Source: Globodera rostochiensis (taxonomy: Eukaryota; Nematoda; Chromadorea; Rhabditida; Heteroderidae). Taken from it: DNA of 64,000 nucleotides. The position numbers and the translations under genes were made by a program. Shown piece after piece: positions 23,040 through 32,205 of the stretch. The DNA lies in assembly GCA_018350325.1 (NCBI GenBank), contig JAEVLN010000007.1:91688-155687 (forward strand), given 5' to 3'. The notes under the pieces are model-generated. The model was not told the origin of the DNA. It did no database searches and was given only the letters and a program-made list of their open reading frames with translations. Position 1 is the stretch's first letter, and the number at the start of each line of letters is the position of its first letter.

Positions 23040-23995
23040 AGGACAAAATCCCTAACGGTCAAAATCACTAACGGTCATAATCCCTAACGGTCAAAATCCC
23101 TAATAAGCCAAAAGCGGACAAAATCCCTAATGGCTTAAAAACGGTCATAATCCCTAAGAAAATCCCTAATAGCGGAATTTCCGTTTTTTTAATCTTTGAA
23201 TGAATTTGATAGGTCCAAGCGCTAACAAATCAGCGTGAACCGTAAAAAACACGACAATCTCTAATCAATTTCCAAATTTATTAACAATAAAATTAAAAAT
23301 TTCATTTCTTGTTCAACAATAATCAATTGATCACGCGTAAAATAGTATCAAACATTGTAAATTTGAGAATCGTTTCCAGTATTTTCCTCCGACAATTCAA
23401 GGGCCTCAGCAGTCGACTCTTCGTCGCGCATTCTCCAAATTTCGAACTCTAATTCCGGCCACGTACCCTTGAATTTGAAGCCCAATCAGTGTTAACACGT
23501 TGAGCAAATCTTCGTTAGTGACGTATTCAGCTCGCGCCAAGGTCGTCATCAGGCGATTTTCTCTGATAACATACTGCTTTCGACGTACATGATTAATGAC
23601 CTGGCGTAAAAAAAACTAACCATTAAACCATAAACACATTCCACCCTTTTGTGTAACGCCTCTTTGAAATTCAACGACTGTTGCCGGGTCAACATTTTCT
23701 TCGTTCTCGCCTTCTCTTGGATGTGGAATAAAGTCTTCTTCAAGTGGAAGTGTGCTTTCATCTGAAGCAAGAATTTCACGTCTCGACCTCTTTTCTGCTC
23801 GCTGCAATTCCTGTATTTGTTCGCGCAGTGTGCGCTTAATCATTATAATATGCTCATTATGAAAAGGTGAATCTAAAAGTTGGTTTTTAATCTTTAAAAT
23901 TGACGCAAACCACTCTATTTTTCGAGAATTGCAAAATTAGGGATTTTGACCGCTTTTGGGTTGTTAGGGATTTTGACCGTTAGGGATTTTGTCCT
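23040..23995. mobile_element. Foldback element with internal gene
   Basis: The left end AGGACAAAATCCCTAACGG and right end CCGTTAGGGATTTTGTCCT are inverted. Both termini are built from tandem CCCTAACGGTCAAAAT words (four or more left, three right). The interior carries a minus-strand coding-like region (23406-23843). Total 956 bp. I did not find a convincing target duplication, so the boundary could be a few bases off. Confidence 0.75.
23406..23843 (-). CDS. Small protein carried by foldback element
   Basis: The first exon begins at 23843: MIKRTLREQIQELQRAEKRS, an acidic middle (EEDFIPHPREGENEENVDP), then VVEFQRG. A second open block at 23406-23600 follows a CGCCAG acceptor: VINHVRRKQYVIRENRLMTT, EDLLNVLTLIGLQIQGYVAG and a stop. 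A phase-0 join is possible at a weak GTTACA donor after FQRG, giving about 126 residues. The start is rich in charged helix residues. No transposase motif is seen. It may be element-encoded or a captured host fragment. Confidence 0.4.
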
Positions 23996-24539
23996 GACAC
24001 GCATTTTTCTAAGAAAAAATCAGGACCAAAAAACAGCAAATTCGGCATTTCTTCATTTAGAAGCAAAATTTAAGGCGCTTCATTCGTTATTTTCAAATAG
24101 TAGCGGCTTAGGTACGTTTAACGGCGCACCAACCGCTAGAAGGTACGATTATGTTATGAACCGATTTTTGTGATCATGGAAATGCCGAACGGAGCGATAT
24201 TTTGCGGGTCCGGTCACGGCGCGGCCGGTTCGGCGCGGTTTTTTCGGCGCCGTCCCATTTTGGCGCAGGCCAGTTCGGTTTCGGCGCCGCTAGTGATTTG
24301 AACATTATGGCGCCGACAAATTTTAATAAATAAAAAATTGATTTTATCAAAATATTCACTTCAGCACGTAACGAATTTAACGCAATTAGAATCTCCTTTT
24401 CCCATAAAACAACTTTTACAATCCATTAATACATCAACTTTTTGATTAATACATTTTTTCATGAGCTAATTAATTTTAAAAAATAGAAAATTTTTAGAAC
24501 TTGTTTCCTCAACAATAGATGCTTATCACTAGTGTTCGG

Positions 24540-24689
24540 CAAATGGGGTTTTTCGGTAATCGGTAACGGTATTTCGGTAAATTACCGTTACCGAAAAATA
24601 CCGAAATCCCAACATTTTTCTCGGTCGGTATACCGAGTCGGTAATACCGAAAAAATTACCGCGGTAATACCGTACCGTGCCGAACACTA
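24540..24689. mobile_element. hAT-like MITE, TAGTGTTCGGCA family, short copy
   Basis: 150 bp with the same ends as 7675-8220 and a perfect 8-bp target duplication CTTATCAC (24532-24539 and 24690-24697). The whole element is GGTAACGGTAA/TTACCG words able to fold on itself; it is the undisturbed form of the family. Confidence 0.95.
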
Positions 24690-24716
24690 CTTATCACAAG
24701 TGCTATAAAACATTTG

Positions 24717-24790
24717 CACTGTCGGGTTTCGAACCCGCACCAACAAAGTTAACGGAATTCGTCACTCACCACTAGACCACCCACCAGGCG
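24717..24790 (-). mobile_element. tRNA-derived SINE-like unit
   Basis: Reverse strand: TGGTCTAGTGGTGAG (A box) and GGTTCGAAACC (B box), 35-40 nt apart as in a tRNA gene. The anticodon region and acceptor pairing do not fold convincingly, so it is treated as a tRNA-derived repeat rather than a functional tRNA. Confidence 0.55.
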
Positions 24791-24799
24791 TTCGCCGAC

Positions 24800-25139
24800 C
24801 TACACGGGCAAGGACAATACGGGCTAAGACTCGTGTTTCCCGTGAACCCGTGTCGACCCAAAAAAACACGGGGTACGGGCTACGGGTCCGTGAAAACCCG
24901 TATCGGGCCCGGCCCGTGTCCGATCTCTACTAAAAATCATAAAAAAAAATTACCGCCATTTTAGCATTGGTAATATTCTTAATTTAAATCCTATCTAATT
25001 GTGAAAGTATTTTGTTTTTAAATGAAATTAACGCAAAAAATTTTTTTGGAAATACCTGCCCGGAACTACCGCTCGGCTCCAAGCCATTTTTCGGCACCCT
25101 AGTGGGGGGCAGGGAGGTCAGATCACCTTCGAGAAAATA
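24800..25139. other. ACGGGT-word repeat and AT-rich DNA
   Basis: 24800-24935 reiterates CACGGG/CCCGTGT words, resembling the interior of the word-built MITEs; ends not resolved. The rest shows nothing recognisable. Confidence 0.4.
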
Positions 25140-25300
25140 TGGCAACCGGCTGCAAAAATATGGCATTTTTTATGGCATCGATAGGTCAAAAATATGGCAT
25201 TTTTATTGCATTGATAGGTCAAAAATATGGCATTTTTATGGCATCGATAGGTCAAAAATATGGCATTTTTTTGGCATCGATAGGTCAAAAATATACAAAA
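25140..25300. repeat. 33-bp tandem repeat (AAATATGGCA element)
   Basis: Four to five units of ATGGCATCGATAGGTC followed by AAAAATATGGCATTTTT. The preceding CAGGGAGGTCAGATCACC resembles the terminus of the hAT-like element at 60355-60797, so this is probably a partial copy of that family. Confidence 0.7.
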
Positions 25301-25314
25301 ATTCTTCAAAAACA

Positions 25315-26240
25315 CTTGATCAATCGATGGACACAGTGCATTTTGATCAGCTTTTTGTTGTTCAGAATTCGCCGCTTGCTTCTGCTCAAGTCCATTAAGT
25401 CTCTCCAGCAATGCTTTCTGATCACTTTGCAGCAACGAAAATTGATCATTGGAAACTGAAACGGTGAAATTAACGAGAACAAAAGATGGATGGCTAAGCT
25501 TCCCAAGGATAAAAATGGGGTTTTAAATTCAAAAAGTTAACCCGTTAATTTTTGGGTCAACTCGTCGATGGTGTGTTGCTGTTTGTTCTGATCTTGGTCC
25601 ATCTTTGTCTGCAGATCCAACAGTTTCTGTAGTTTCAATTCGGCGCGGAGTGCCCTCTGAACAAATGGCAGTAAAATGACTGTTTTTGTTAAAAAAATAT
25701 GGTAAATATCGGTCATAGCGGCGGTTCAAAGTTTAAATTCTCAATTTTGATTTTCTATCAACTAATTCCAGATTTTGAAAGCCAATATGAGTGATTTTTC
25801 ACATTTTTTAATCAGTAGATAATTGAGTCCCCAGTCAAAAGACACTTCAGTCCCGGGTCTATAACTCTTCAGGGAATGGTAGCCCAAAAATTTTTTTTTT
25901 CGGATTCTTACATTGCAGACCGAGAGGAGTCGATTGGTATATGTTTTGTTCGATTTTGGCTCTGGCCGCTATGACCGATATTTACCAAATAAATATATTC
26001 ACATTTTCAAACTCGAGTTTCGCAACCCTTTTCCATTCCTCCATCTGTTCAAGCTGTTTGCCGAACGATCGCTCGTGTCCTCAATTCTCTTACGCTTTCG
26101 ATTTTGTGCAACCAAATCGACACTAGCGCTTGAATTTGGCGAATTAGTCGTTTGTTGGCGATCCAATTCGGCAATTCTGGCAAGCAAAAGTTGCTTTTCT
26201 TCGAATGGGTCCAAATTGGCAAAATTTGGAGGCCACCATT
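25315..26240 (-). pseudogene. Coiled-coil part of SPRY family, no SPRY exons
   Basis: Three exon-like blocks on minus. 25999-26240 reads EWWPPNFANLDPFEEKQLLL and VDLVAQNRKRKR, matching exon 2 of the SPRY gene ([20 protein letters not shown]). 25542-25656 reads ALRAELKLQKLLDLQTKMDQ, a coiled coil. 25315-25455 reads [20 protein letters not shown], matching exon 4. Acceptors (TTTCAG, TGTTCAG) are present. Downstream the expected coil and SPRY exons are absent and an AAATATGGCA repeat lies instead. A truncated paralogue, more diverged than the two arm copies. Confidence 0.6.
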
Positions 26241-26249
26241 CTGAAACAA

Positions 26250-27066
26250 TGGAATTTAATTAAGGATTGTAATAAATATTAATTACTAGATCGATTATGT
26301 TAATTTATTAGAAAATTCTAAATTTTAATTTCTAAAAATGACAAAAGTCTAAAATGGGACCCGAAATATAACTTGAAATAAAAATTGAGAATTTAAAGCG
26401 GGGTTTTTGAACCTGTTGAAATTTTTGAAAATTAAGAAAAAACGACTTTTAAGTAACAAAATTCGGATACAATAATGAAAGGCCGCTGACAATTAATTCG
26501 TATTTTTTGAAAAATAGGGGGGGGCGGGCATCAGCTTTTCAGGAAAACATCCAAAAATCACGAAAACCCGGACAAATCAGAGGGGGGGGGGGTCTTCAAC
26601 GGCGCCGGGGGGGGGGGGAGTGGGACTGCAGAACCGAATAATCAATTCGATTCCTCTCGCCGAGCTGATTACGAAGGCGCAAAAATTTCTTCTCCGTAAT
26701 TATGAAGAAAGTTATGGCTCCTCAAAGTTGGCCAAAAACCATAGGGGGGGGGGGGGGGAGGGACCCTTTTGGTCTAAATAGAGAATTTGCAATTGCGGGT
26801 TATTGGTACCATTAGAAAGCTAGAAGGGGCAATCAAACGTGAATTTTCTAAGCTAACAAATAAGCAAATTCTTGACAATAAGTACAATTTTAAGTAGGAG
26901 GCAGGGATGTCGTCCGGTCCGCAAGCCTAAGTAAAGCGGTTTTGGGTGATTAATAATGAAAAAAAAATAAAATCATAGATTTTCAAAATCTTAGATGTTG
27001 TCAGAGCTTAAAAATATTGTCAGATTCGTGATCAACCCTTGAAACCCCCATATACCTATGAACGAA
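26250..27066. other. No gene recognised
   Basis: AT-rich with poly-G runs at about 26520, 26585 and 26745. The block 26640-26745 is an inverted copy of 13080-13190. Confidence 0.5.
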
Positions 27067-27836
27067 ACCCAACTCGTTCAGGGCGAACTCGTTCACCCCC
27101 AACTCGTTCACCTACCCCAACTCGTTCACCTACCCCGACTCGTTCACTTTTACCCAACTCGTTCACTTTTACCCAACTCGTTCACTTTTACCCAACTCGT
27201 TCACTTTTACCCAACTCGTTCACCTCTATAAAAATGGCTTTAAACCCCTAAAAAATTCTTCAAAATTGTGCGAAACACGAATCCAAGCTCCTTTGTTGCG
27301 TATGTCGGACGCCTAACCCGAATTCGAACAATCTTTCGAAAAACAAATTTTTTTCCAAAAAAAAATTTTGTTTTTTAAAGTCGTTTAAAGATTCGAAATG
27401 CATTTGAGGACCTCGAAAAAAAGCAATAATATGCATTTTTGAACATTTTATTAAAGAAAAGCAAATTTAAAAAAAAAATTTTTTTTCGAAATTTGTTGGA
27501 ATTCGGCTCCGGAGTTCGGAACTGAAACAAAAAGTAACCCTAGAACCCGCCAAACCCCTAGAAATAACTTTAAACGACTTTAAAAAACAAAATTTTTTTT
27601 GGAAAAAAATGTTTTTTTTCGAAAGATTGTTCGAATTCGGGTTAGGCGTCCGACATACGCAACAAAGGAGCTTGGATTCGTGTTTCGCACAATTTTGAAG
27701 AATTTTTTAGGGGTTTAAAGCCATTTTTATAGAGGTGAACGAGTTGGGTAAAAGTGAACGAGTTGGGTAAAAGTGAACGAGTTGGGTAAAAGTGAACGAG
27801 TCGGGGGTGAACGAGTTCGCCCTGAACGAGTTGGGG
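27067..27836. mobile_element. Foldback element with AACTCGTTCAC tandem ends
   Basis: A 770-bp near-perfect hairpin. The left arm opens CCCAACTCGTTCAGGGCGAA and continues with about ten AACTCGTTCAC units (11-18 bp spacing). The right arm mirrors it with fewer units, showing unit-number change since arm formation. Inner arms are about 200 bp of unique inverted sequence (AATCCAAGCTCCTTTGTTGC) around a small loop. Long inverted arms with subterminal tandem repeats are the hallmark of Foldback-type elements. No protein encoded. Confidence 0.85.
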
Positions 27837-28389
27837 TTTTACCATACCGATGATGTTTTCAACACCCTTTTGTTGACCTTTTTTAAAATTTTGAGGTGTT
27901 GGCACAAAAACCGAAAAGTACCAGGGATTTTTGGGCAGATCCCCCTACTGTGTAAATGATTTTTTCCGACTTTCTCTGAGCCTTTAATGTGGTGTAAACA
28001 ATTCTTAAAATTCTTTTAACTTTTTCCAATCTAAAGACAAATTTTTAGATGACAATTCACAAATTTTACATTTTATTTTTGGGTTGGACAAAAACACAAA
28101 ACCATAGGGGAGAGACCCTTTTGTTTTGCAACATTCCTCATTTTTGGACCAATTTTCTTAACAAATCATGTTAAATTTCCAAAAACATTTTCTTGATCGG
28201 ACCCTTACCATCGACTATTTAAATTTTTATGAAATGCCTTTAAATTGCAAAATTTTTTATTTCACTTATTACTTCAATTAGGAAAATCTGCCCATTTTTT
28301 GCTAAATTTGAAAAATTTGAAGAATTTTGGGGAAATTTTATAATGAAGGAAAAATTTATGTGCATATTTTTTCATATTATGTGCATATT

Positions 28390-28690
28390 TGAAGATTTTA
28401 TTGTCTTTTGGTTTATTCCGTTTATTTGTTTACACCAAAAGTCATGTTCTTTTAACTTGCAGGGTGTGGCCATTCATAGTTTTTAAAGAAATTTCTGTCT
28501 TCAGCTTGATGTATACGGGATTTTTTTAAATCTTTGCCGCCCTGGATTTCCGTGATAAATGTCGCAAATTGCAAAAAATTCGGGTGCAGACAAAATCTCG
28601 CGCGGGATCCGGTCCCGCGCCGCACTCTACTCGCTACACCCCAATTAGGATTCTAAATCTGCCCTTTTTTATGGCAAATGCCATTATTTT
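28390..28690. repeat. Inverted copy of GGACCGGATCC element
   Basis: Reverse complement of about 9945-10240, over 90 percent identical by eye, including GGGATCCGGTCCCGCGCCGC and CAGCTTGATGTATACGGGA. Confidence 0.85.
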
Positions 28691-29013
28691 GAAAATTAAG
28701 CATGTCCAGTTTTTCTTGTTTTTTTTAATAAAATTTGATTAGAAAAATCTTCCCACATAACAACACTGTTTTCTAATTTTGTCTTTATAATTATTAATTT
28801 TATTTTCCCATTGTATCGTATCTTGCCAACATGACCTTTTAATGGTAAATTAACTCCAACACACCTTCTGCTTGTTTGTCAAACTATTGGGTTTAGATGA
28901 ATTTTTAGTCCAGGGAATTTGGGAATAATCCATTTGCTTATTTTAATCCATCATTATTATAGTATTCTAAGATATTTAAAACGCACTTCCAGCAAGGCAA
29001 CAATCGTTTTAGG

Positions 29014-29896
29014 TAGGGTGGTGCACGGTCGGTTAACCGAACCGAAACCGAAAACCGGCTTTTTTGGCCCAAAAACCGAAACCGAAAACCGGGGGTCGTA
29101 AAACCGGCCTAACCGAAAACCGGGGGTACCGGTTTTCCGGTTTCGGTTGTAAAAATAAAAAAAACACACCCCTAATGATGGCATTTTGTGGGAGTCTGTT
29201 GAGGGAAGATGTGGTGTAGTGGTGAGTGGTGTCATTTTAACTGGTGGTGGGATGGGGTTCAAATCTCGGCTGAGTTGAATTTTTTTTCCAACATTTTTTG
29301 AACTATACGGTGTGTGAACAATTCCAAAAGTTTTTCAAATTCCCAATTTTTTTTTAATTAGATAAAATTCACAAATTGATTGGATGAATTCAGTGAAATT
29401 TAAAAAAAAGAAAAACTTTGTTCAAAGTGGAGTGACCTCGACTGCCGCTGGGGATTTTAAAAATTTTTAGATCGGAGCCCTGAATTTTTAAAATTAAAAA
29501 TTTTCTTTGTATGGTTATTATTGGAATAATTTTCTTAACAAATTCGTTAAATCTCAAAAAAAAGAAAATAGGCCAATTTTGTTAAGAAACTTTCGATTTC
29601 CCACTTTCTTGGGGTCGGAATCCTGATTTCCGAAATTTTTTGAGGTCGTCGGCTCCCATCCCTGCTAAGCCCCGCCGGGAAAATGTTAGATTTTAACGAT
29701 ATTTGTTAGGAAAATTGGTCCAAAATTTACGCATTTGGAAATCAAAAGGGTCCCCCCTATGGTTTGACAAAAAACTGGTTTCGGTTTTCGGTTAACCGGG
29801 TGTCGGCCAAAAACCGAAACCGAAAACCGGGGGTCGCAAAACCGGCCTAACCGAAAACCGGTACCCCCGGTTTAAAATCGACCGTGCACTACTCTA
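29014..29896. mobile_element. hAT-like MITE, GTGCACGGTCG family
   Basis: Ends TAGGGTGGTGCACGGTC / GACCGTGCACTACTCTA with a perfect 8-bp target duplication GTTTTAGG (29006-29013 and 29897-29904). Subterminal regions reiterate AACCGAAAACCGG words. The middle carries a tRNA-derived unit (29208-29272) and AT-rich filler. No coding potential. Confidence 0.9.
29208..29272 (+). mobile_element. tRNA-derived SINE-like unit inside MITE
   Basis: TGGTGTAGTGGTGAG (A box) and GGGTTCAAATCTC (B box) on the plus strand, about 40 nt apart, within the MITE 29014-29896. Confidence 0.5.
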
Positions 29897-30483
29897 GTTT
29901 TAGGTGCTATTTCTTCCATAGCTTTCTCGAGGCATTTGACAATTCATTCGAAACTGGTCAATCAAATCTGTGTTTTTAATGAAAATAACTTTGCACCATT
30001 TGAGCTGAGAACAATTTGACGCGGAAGCGATTGGTGTGGCGATGAGGATATTAAAAATTCTAAAAAATTAACCAAAAATCAAACTTTTTTTGGAAAATTT
30101 GCTAAACAAAAATGCAATAAAAAGTGAGATATTTGCTTTCCCGTCCAGACTTGCTCAAAAAGGTGAAAAAAGTGTTTTATAATATTTACTCAATTTAAAC
30201 GCATCTCGGCGCAATATTTTTCCATATTTTTGGTCCTTGGCGCCGTATTTTGACTATCAGATAAATTCAAATGCGTCAAAATACTAGCGCAGGATTTTGC
30301 AGGATCCGGTCCGCAATCCTGCACTTTGGGATTTTGCAGGATTGCAGGATTTGCAGGATTAATCCTGCAGGATCCGGTCCTGCAAAAATTTTGAATTCCA
30401 ATCCTGCAACAGGATCCGCAAATTTGACTGCGGATCCTGCAATTATTAAATTTAGTAACCCATAGTGCCAATCGTCCGGCAAT

Positions 30484-30556
30484 TATGTGGTGGTGTAGTG
30501 GTGAATGTGTCTGGTTCTCGAAATTTTCTGGTTGAGGTTCGAACCCCGACTGTGTA
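30484..30556 (+). mobile_element. tRNA-derived SINE-like unit
   Basis: TGGTGTAGTGGTGAATG (A box) and GAGGTTCGAACCCC (B box, exact GGTTCGANNCC) about 40 nt apart. Best-preserved of the four copies. Confidence 0.6.
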
Positions 30557-30636
30557 AATCATTTTATGGGCCATTTTTTTTGTTAACTTTAAAGTGATTT
30601 TTTTTAACAAAGATTGTTAAAATCTTCAAAAAATTC

Positions 30637-30662
30637 TCGGCGGCGCCTATCGGCACCGCCGA
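30637..30662. repeat. GC-rich hairpin repeat, copy 7
   Basis: Perfect CTCGGCGGCGCCTATCGG-type motif after AACAAAGATTGTTAAAATC, the family flank. Confidence 0.8.
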
Positions 30663-31502
30663 TTCATCCCATTCCTAAAAAGCTTCAAAACATACCACCA
30701 GAGAATTTTCACTTTTTGAAAAATTTTTGGGGATTTTCTATTGTGAATCTGAGTTGTTGGGCCAAGTCGAACATGACGAGAAAATCCTTATTTTTTTTTC
30801 ACAAGCAAAAATCACCGTCATTCTTGAGGTTTTTGAGGATGATAATGGATTTTAAAAATTTATTTATTTTATGTTTTCCCACTAAAGACATTGTTGAAAT
30901 TTTTATGAGAAATTTTTTATTAATAGAATTTTCTTCACCCCCGATCCCGAATATTTGGACTCCCCGGTTCCTAACATGGCCAACCCCGACCCCCCGACTT
31001 TTGTCCCCGAGGGGTCGGGGAGCAACACTAATTTTGAGCCAAAATTGATTTTTGAAAATTTTGGACTCAATCCTGCAATCCTGCGCAGGATCCCGCAAAT
31101 TCTAAATGCAGGATTAGCAGGATTGCAGGATTTGCAGGATTAATCCTGCAGGATCCGGTCCTGCAAAAAATTTTGAATTCGATCCTTCAACAGGATCCGC
31201 AAATTTGATTTTGCCGGTCTCTAATCCAAACCTCGTCTTTATTTTTAATTAAAATATTTTCTATTTCATTATTGTCAGCAGAATTGTCTCATTTGAATTG
31301 CGATTACCTAACTCGTGAAGAGGGGATAAAATGATGATGGAAAGGACAAACAAATCTAATAATCCGGATAAACAAAAAGCATAAGAATTTTCTCATCAAA
31401 GCTTCGGCAAAACTAGACAAGATTCATATTGAAAAGAAAAAAGCAACAATTTAAATGTTTAGTCCATTTTCTCAGTTTGAATATTTTAAATTCCATCGTT
31501 TC

Positions 31503-31554
31503 TCAGTTCTTTCTCTTTTTGGGCTCACTCGGACCTTCGTTTGCGTCAAGCAGT
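31503..31554 (-). pseudogene. Orphan last F-box-family exon, acceptor lost
   Basis: Encodes LDANEGPSEPKKRKN and stop on minus, the same 52-nt exon as 18540-18591. Here the acceptor dinucleotide reads CG instead of AG, so it could not be spliced normally. The downstream 140 bp match the 18380-18540 flank, showing the two loci are related duplicates. Confidence 0.6.
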
Positions 31555-31752
31555 CGGAAAATAGAAATATAAAAACGGAAATGGACATGATTGAAATCTG
31601 GAAATTTTGTTAAGAGATTTTCAACCAAAATATAAAAATACGAAACCTTTTTTTGAAGTTTTTACGAGCATACCCCACCCTGCATATGCGCCTGCCTAAA
31701 CCCCTTTAGAAAATTACCGTATTTTTAAAATTTTTTTATATTTGCAACTGAT

Positions 31753-31857
31753 CTTGGACTGCGACGATTGAGAAGGTTCCGACACTGGTGTGCCGACGGC
31801 ACCTTCAAGGGTTATGTCTCGAAATTGGTTATGAAGACATTTTTTAGTAGTCCCTAA
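31753..31857 (+). pseudogene. Transposase-like fragment (MULE type?)
   Basis: A short frame reads LGLRRLRRFRHWCADGTFKG then YVSKLVMKTFFSSP and a stop. R-W/F-x5-DGTF-K is the pattern at the first catalytic aspartate of Mutator-like transposases (RR..W..DGTFK). Only about 35 residues survive; recognition rests on that motif alone. Confidence 0.35.
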
Positions 31858-32205
31858 AACTCGGACATCTAAATGCATTACAGTTCGTCTCACTGACTAT
31901 AGAATTCAAGATTGGTGATGTCAGAGAGCAAAGCTCTTGTTGGGCCTTGAGCAAGCCAAGTGCGGAAATTTGAATTTAGTTGATTTGGTTATTTAAAAAT
32001 ATTGGGAAATTGGCGAAATGTCGAGGCGCAAATGAAGTGGTTTTTACAAAAGTCACAGTATGGAGACTGACAAATTTGAAAACAAAACGACGAATTGTAT
32101 ACTGTAGTAACTGCCAAAATCCAATGACCGTATTCTTCCAAAGAAACAAATAGATTAAAAGAAAAACTGTTTTTCACTGTTCGGGGGGGGGCTTCTTGCT
32201 CCTCA

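Larger units (their letters stand above)
30270..31215. mobile_element. GCAGGATCCGGTCCTGC-word composite
   Basis: Two blocks (30285-30455 and 31060-31215) of reiterated TTGCAGGATT / AATCCTGCAGGATCCGGTCC words flank 600 bp. That interval has a SINE-like unit (30484-30556), a GC-rich hairpin (30637-30662) and a CCCCGACCCC-rich block (30935-31020). The right side ends GCCGGTCTCTAATCC, like the TAGAGACCGG family terminus at 9007. Probably one or two nested word-built MITEs; left end not resolved. Confidence 0.5.

Noticed and set aside
24717..24790. Functional tRNA gene
   Set aside because: A and B boxes are present, but acceptor and anticodon stems do not pair convincingly and similar units recur inside transposons.
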